Assembly: GCA_017511375.1 (NCBI GenBank)
Contig: JAFWKJ010000005.1
Span: forward strand, 1-43,256
Source: Bacilli bacterium
GTDB lineage: Bacteria; Bacillota_I; Bacilli_A; RF39; UBA660
Reading direction: 5' to 3'
Length of the DNA: 43,256 nucleotides
Each line of letters starts with the position of its first letter. Position 1 is the stretch's first letter. Of this stretch, positions 40,447-43,256 are shown piece after piece. A program made the translations under genes and the position numbers. The notes under the pieces are model-generated. The model did no database searches and was not told where the DNA came from. It worked only from the letters and a program-made list of their open reading frames with translations.

Positions 40447-42981
40447 ATGAGTTTAAAAGATGTTTTTTCTGGCCAACAAAGTTTTTGGAGTTGGCTAACA
40501 GGAAGAGACCCCAAAGAAGCAGACATTTATGCTAATTATGATAAAGTGGAAGAGGTTGTTTCTAAACTAAGAAACATCTCAAAGAATGAAGTGGCAACCG
40601 CGCAAGAGAATATCTACGCGGCTTTTGAGCAATTAAATAAGGTAAAAGGGTTAGCAGAATATGTTGGAACGATTGAGGTTAACAATTACGATTCTTTTTT
40701 TGGTTCAATAGGAGATGTAGTAGATGATATTACTGAGAAGATAGAATCAAAAGCAGAAAGTATTAAGGCTTATGAAGAACAACCATTCCTAACAAAATTT
40801 GGAAGTACACTAACAATGGGTATTTGTAAAATAGGAGAAGGATTACTATCTGTCTTTGAAGATTTAGGAGACGGAATTGTTTCCGTTGTAGGTTGGGTTG
40901 CTCCAAAGGATTCTGGTCTTGAAAATGCGTGTGCAGAATTTATCAAGAAAGAATGGTCACACGATGTTTTTAATGGATATTATAATAGTAATTTTGCAAA
41001 AGCAAGTTTCTTTACAGAAGATAGTGCAGCTGCCAATTGTTTTAAAGTAGTCGGTAAGGTAACAGGATTTGTGGCAGCTGGTTATGTAACAGCAGGAGCC
41101 CTAGGATTAGGAGCTACAGCCACTTATGGAACAGGTCTGCTGAGTGCCAGTGGAACAACTATTGGAGGAACCGTGGTCGCAGGAGTAAGTGGTCTGGGAT
41201 CTGGAACCGAAGCTGGCTTAAACGAAGGAATGGAATATAATGATGCCTTCAAACTCGGCGTAAAACAAGGAGCAAAAAGTGCAGCAGTTGCTTTTGTTGC
41301 TGGTAAAGCTACAGAAGGTCTTGTCAAATATAAAAATGCGAAAGCAGGAGGCGGAGACGTTGCTGGAGGAGCCGAAGGCGCTTCAGAAGGCTTGGCAGAA
41401 AGAGCCGCTGAAGGGGCAGCCGATGGTGTTGCAGAAGGAACTGCAGAAAGTGCAGAAACCGAAGCAGTAAAACAATCTCTTGGAAAACGTATTGGAGAGA
41501 AACTTGGTACGACCAAAGATAAATTGGTAGATGGTATCAAAGGCGGCGCAAGTAAGATTAAGGGAGTGCCTAGCAAAGCATTAGATGCCCTAAAAGCATA
41601 TCCTGGAAAAGCCGCTACAGCGTTAGCTGAAAATGGAGCTGCCATAACAGAAGGCGGAATAAAAGCTGCTTTAACTGCTGGAGGAGTAGGAGCGGCTGTA
41701 GGAGCTGCTTTGTATGATCAAAAATTTCAATCTGATCATGAAATTGGTGATTTTCGTGTGACGATAGATACAACGCCACAAGCGTTATATGCACCGCCAC
41801 CAACAACGGCGCCAGTATCAGACGCTGTAACAGATCCGCCAACAGCACCAGAAGATATCGTTCCAACGAGTCCACCAACAAAACCGGAGGACATCGTTCC
41901 AACGAGCCCACCAACGAAACCAGAAGATATTATTCCGACGGATCCACCAACGGACCCACCACCAACAAATGCTCCGACGGATCCACCAACAGATCCGCCA
42001 ACAGATGCTCCGACGGATCCACCAACAGATCCGCCAACAGATGCTCCGACGAATCCACCAACAGAGGCTCCAACAGAGCCACCAACGGACCCAGAGGATA
42101 TTATTCCAACAGATCCACCAACAGACCCAGAAGATATTATTCCGACGGATCCACCAACAGATCCAGACAGGGAAATTGATTCTATCATAGATACAACCCC
42201 AGTTACGGACCCAGAAGATATTATTCCAACGGATCCAGAAGAAATAATTGAGGATACAACCCCAGATACAATACCAGAGGAAATTATCCCAACGGACCCA
42301 CCAACGGATCCAGAAGATATTATTCCAACGGTACCAGATACAGAACCTGTTGTAACACCAACCGATCCAACGGGCTCTACGTCAAATGGTGGTGGAGAGG
42401 TATCTTATGTAAGTAGTGCAATACCAGTCAGTGGTGGAGGTACAGGATACACATCTTTAATTGATGAAGGTTCATCTAATCATTCAGGAGCTGAAACAGA
42501 TGGAGATACAATCATTTCAGACCCATTTGAATTGGAGAAGGCAAATGATTTAGATGCTTTAGAGGAAATAGAAGAAAAATTTGATGAAGATTCTACATCA
42601 ATTCAGGATGTGATTGAAAATGATAATACGATTAAACAGATTCCAAAAATCGATAATCCAATCACGCCAACGAAAAAAACATCTAATTCCGTAATACCAA
42701 TTGCCGCAGGTTTAAGTGTAGCCGCAGCCGCAGGTATTGGAGCAAAAGCTTATATGGATTATAAAAAGAATAATGCAACAGGTGAAGAAGAGGATGAATA
42801 TGAGGATGAATATGAAGACGATTTTTCAACCGAAGAATGGCAAGGAGATGAAGGAACTGTTAAAGTAGATTACAATCAATCATCACCAGAAGAAGAATTA
42901 GAAGAGGATAATTACTATCAAGAAGAAGAGGATAGTGGTTATAAAGCAAGAAATGCAAGTGAGTTTTCAGAACTTCAATAA
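40447..42981 (+). CDS. Large type VII-associated protein with Pro/Thr/Asp stalk and membrane anchor
   Basis: 844 residues without an N-terminal signal peptide. Parts in order: a helical region (about 1-120); a region with hydrophobic Gly/Ala stretches (about 200-275 and 395-425) separated by an Ala/Glu/Gly-rich part; a Pro/Thr/Asp-rich stalk (about 444-642) built on Asp-Pro-Pro-Thr and Pro-Glu-Asp-Ile-Ile-Pro-Thr units; a linker; one membrane segment (about 747-770); and a very acidic tail. The lack of a Sec signal together with small ESX-like proteins upstream suggests export by type VII, as with LXG-type proteins, but I see no LXG motif or toxin domain. The stalk could cross the cell wall. 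GGGGAC site; first residues Met-Ser-Leu-Lys. Confidence 0.65.
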   Translation: MSLKDVFSGQQSFWSWLTGRDPKEADIYANYDKVEEVVSKLRNISKNEVATAQENIYAAFEQLNKVKGLAEYVGTIEVNNYDSFFGSIGDVVDDITEKIESKAESIKAYEEQPFLTKFGSTLTMGICKIGEGLLSVFEDLGDGIVSVVGWVAPKDSGLENACAEFIKKEWSHDVFNGYYNSNFAKASFFTEDSAAANCFKVVGKVTGFVAAGYVTAGALGLGATATYGTGLLSASGTTIGGTVVAGVSGLGSGTEAGLNEGMEYNDAFKLGVKQGAKSAAVAFVAGKATEGLVKYKNAKAGGGDVAGGAEGASEGLAERAAEGAADGVAEGTAESAETEAVKQSLGKRIGEKLGTTKDKLVDGIKGGASKIKGVPSKALDALKAYPGKAATALAENGAAITEGGIKAALTAGGVGAAVGAALYDQKFQSDHEIGDFRVTIDTTPQALYAPPPTTAPVSDAVTDPPTAPEDIVPTSPPTKPEDIVPTSPPTKPEDIIPTDPPTDPPPTNAPTDPPTDPPTDAPTDPPTDPPTDAPTNPPTEAPTEPPTDPEDIIPTDPPTDPEDIIPTDPPTDPDREIDSIIDTTPVTDPEDIIPTDPEEIIEDTTPDTIPEEIIPTDPPTDPEDIIPTVPDTEPVVTPTDPTGSTSNGGGEVSYVSSAIPVSGGGTGYTSLIDEGSSNHSGAETDGDTIISDPFELEKANDLDALEEIEEKFDEDSTSIQDVIENDNTIKQIPKIDNPITPTKKTSNSVIPIAAGLSVAAAAGIGAKAYMDYKKNNATGEEEDEYEDEYEDDFSTEEWQGDEGTVKVDYNQSSPEEELEEDNYYQEEEDSGYKARNASEFSELQ
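41977..42048 (+). repeat. Perfect tandem duplication of 36 bp in the stalk-coding region
   Basis: Two identical 36-bp copies, 41977-42012 and 42013-42048, each coding for 12 residues of the Pro/Thr/Asp stalk. Flanking units are diverged, so this is a recent in-frame duplication. Confidence 0.9.
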
Positions 42982-43003
42982 GAATAAATAGGAGGAAAAT
43001 AGA

Positions 43004-43256
43004 ATGGAAATTGAAGAAAAATTTTTACCAATTGGTACAGTGGTACTATTAAAAGGTGGAAAAAAAGAATTAATGATCATCAGTTATTGCATCGTACCAT
43101 CAGGAGAGGCATACGATAAAGATGGAAAGGTAGACGTAAAAAACAAAATGTTTGATTACGGAGGATGTGTATATCCAGAAGGAATGATCACAAGTGATCA
43201 ACTATTTGCATTCAATCATGATCAAATAGAGAAGATTGTATACAAAGGATATGAGA
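43004..43256 (+). CDS. DUF4176-domain protein, 5' part
   Basis: 84 codons are visible before the window ends; the reading frame is open to the edge. GGAGG at 42991-42995. The start (Leu-Pro-Ile-Gly-Thr-Val-Val-Leu-Leu-Lys-Gly-Gly) and the later Tyr-Gly-Gly-Cys-Val-Tyr-Pro-Glu-Gly with Phe-Asn-His-Asp are the signature of DUF4176, a family found almost only in type VII secretion loci of Firmicutes. It begins 22 nt after the large protein gene, in the same operon. This is the strongest single marker of the locus type. Confidence 0.82.
   Translation, partial: MEIEEKFLPIGTVVLLKGGKKELMIISYCIVPSGEAYDKDGKVDVKNKMFDYGGCVYPEGMITSDQLFAFNHDQIEKIVYKGYE

Noticed and set aside
41736-42188. Long minus-strand reading frame coding a Ser/Gly/Val repeat protein opposite the stalk region
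   Set aside because: It is the mirror of the Pro/Thr/Asp repeat DNA, has no ribosome binding site, and lies within a well supported gene on the other strand.
41840-42340. Repeats as a CRISPR array
   Set aside because: The repeats are in frame, of 12 and 36 bp, without unique spacers of fixed length.
1-43256. Mycoplasma genetic code (TGA as Trp)
   Set aside because: TGA closes the PAP2, gerE-like, PrsW-like and small mTERF-like genes at expected positions, and Trp is coded by TGG.

Overview
The window is AT-rich, Gram-positive-type DNA with AGGAGG-class ribosome binding sites, U-tailed hairpin terminators, a T-box leader, and sepF and divIVA close to ileS. TGA is used as a stop codon (for example at 12325, 32685 and 36136), so this is the standard code and not the Mycoplasma code. 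Four sporulation-family genes (spoIIIAH-like, gerE-like, gerM-like, cotY/cotZ-like) point to an endospore-forming, or recently sporulating, low-GC Bacillota. My best guess is a deep-branching Bacilli/Erysipelotrichia-like gut lineage. The species cannot be read from the sequence.

Layout: 1-991 holds tRNA genes (one partial, then Glu-TTC and Ser-GCT) around two small WXG100-like genes. 1042-8664 is one giant gene for a cyclic beta-1,2-glucan synthase-like (NdvB-type) membrane protein. 8721-19905 is housekeeping: a degenerate exonuclease-like protein, a zinc-ribbon/membrane protein, an operon of phosphoglucose isomerase, PAP2 phosphatase and a HAD-like protein, an RluA pseudouridine synthase with a NagZ-like GH3 enzyme, a PaaI-like thioesterase with asparaginyl-tRNA synthetase, a PP2C phosphatase and a HerA-like ATPase. 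19918-20244 carries a consensus promoter, several hairpins and a strong terminator with no convincing ORF, so it is a candidate structured non-coding RNA. 20361-26788 is sepF, divIVA, an unknown membrane protein, then a T-box that precedes a Na+/Ca2+ exchanger gene and ileS.

26914-31893 is one apparent operon: a small mTERF-like helical protein, a 757-residue protein built from about 22 tandem units of very regular 26-residue length, a membrane-anchored thioredoxin-fold-like protein, a FabG-type reductase and a PLP enzyme of the methionine gamma-lyase/YnbB family. 31944-33526 is the sporulation block. It is followed by tRNA-Arg(TCT), a surface protein, a PrsW-type protease carrying a zinc ribbon, a glycolipid-type glycosyltransferase, rodA (minus strand), a small unknown gene and a cotZ-like gene (minus strand). 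From 39228 to the right edge runs a type VII (ESX/Yuk-like) secretion-associated operon: three small helical proteins, an 844-residue protein with a Pro/Thr/Asp-rich stalk, and the start of a DUF4176 gene.

The observations I rate highest are the 26-residue repeat protein with its small partner, the unassigned structured RNA, the GIHH variant of the HIGH motif in a type-2 IleRS (a change linked in the literature to mupirocin hyper-resistance), two mutually exclusive hairpins inside the ESX-like operon, and a recurring promoter layout in which an extended -10 (TGnTATAAT) lies only 17-25 nt before the start codon.
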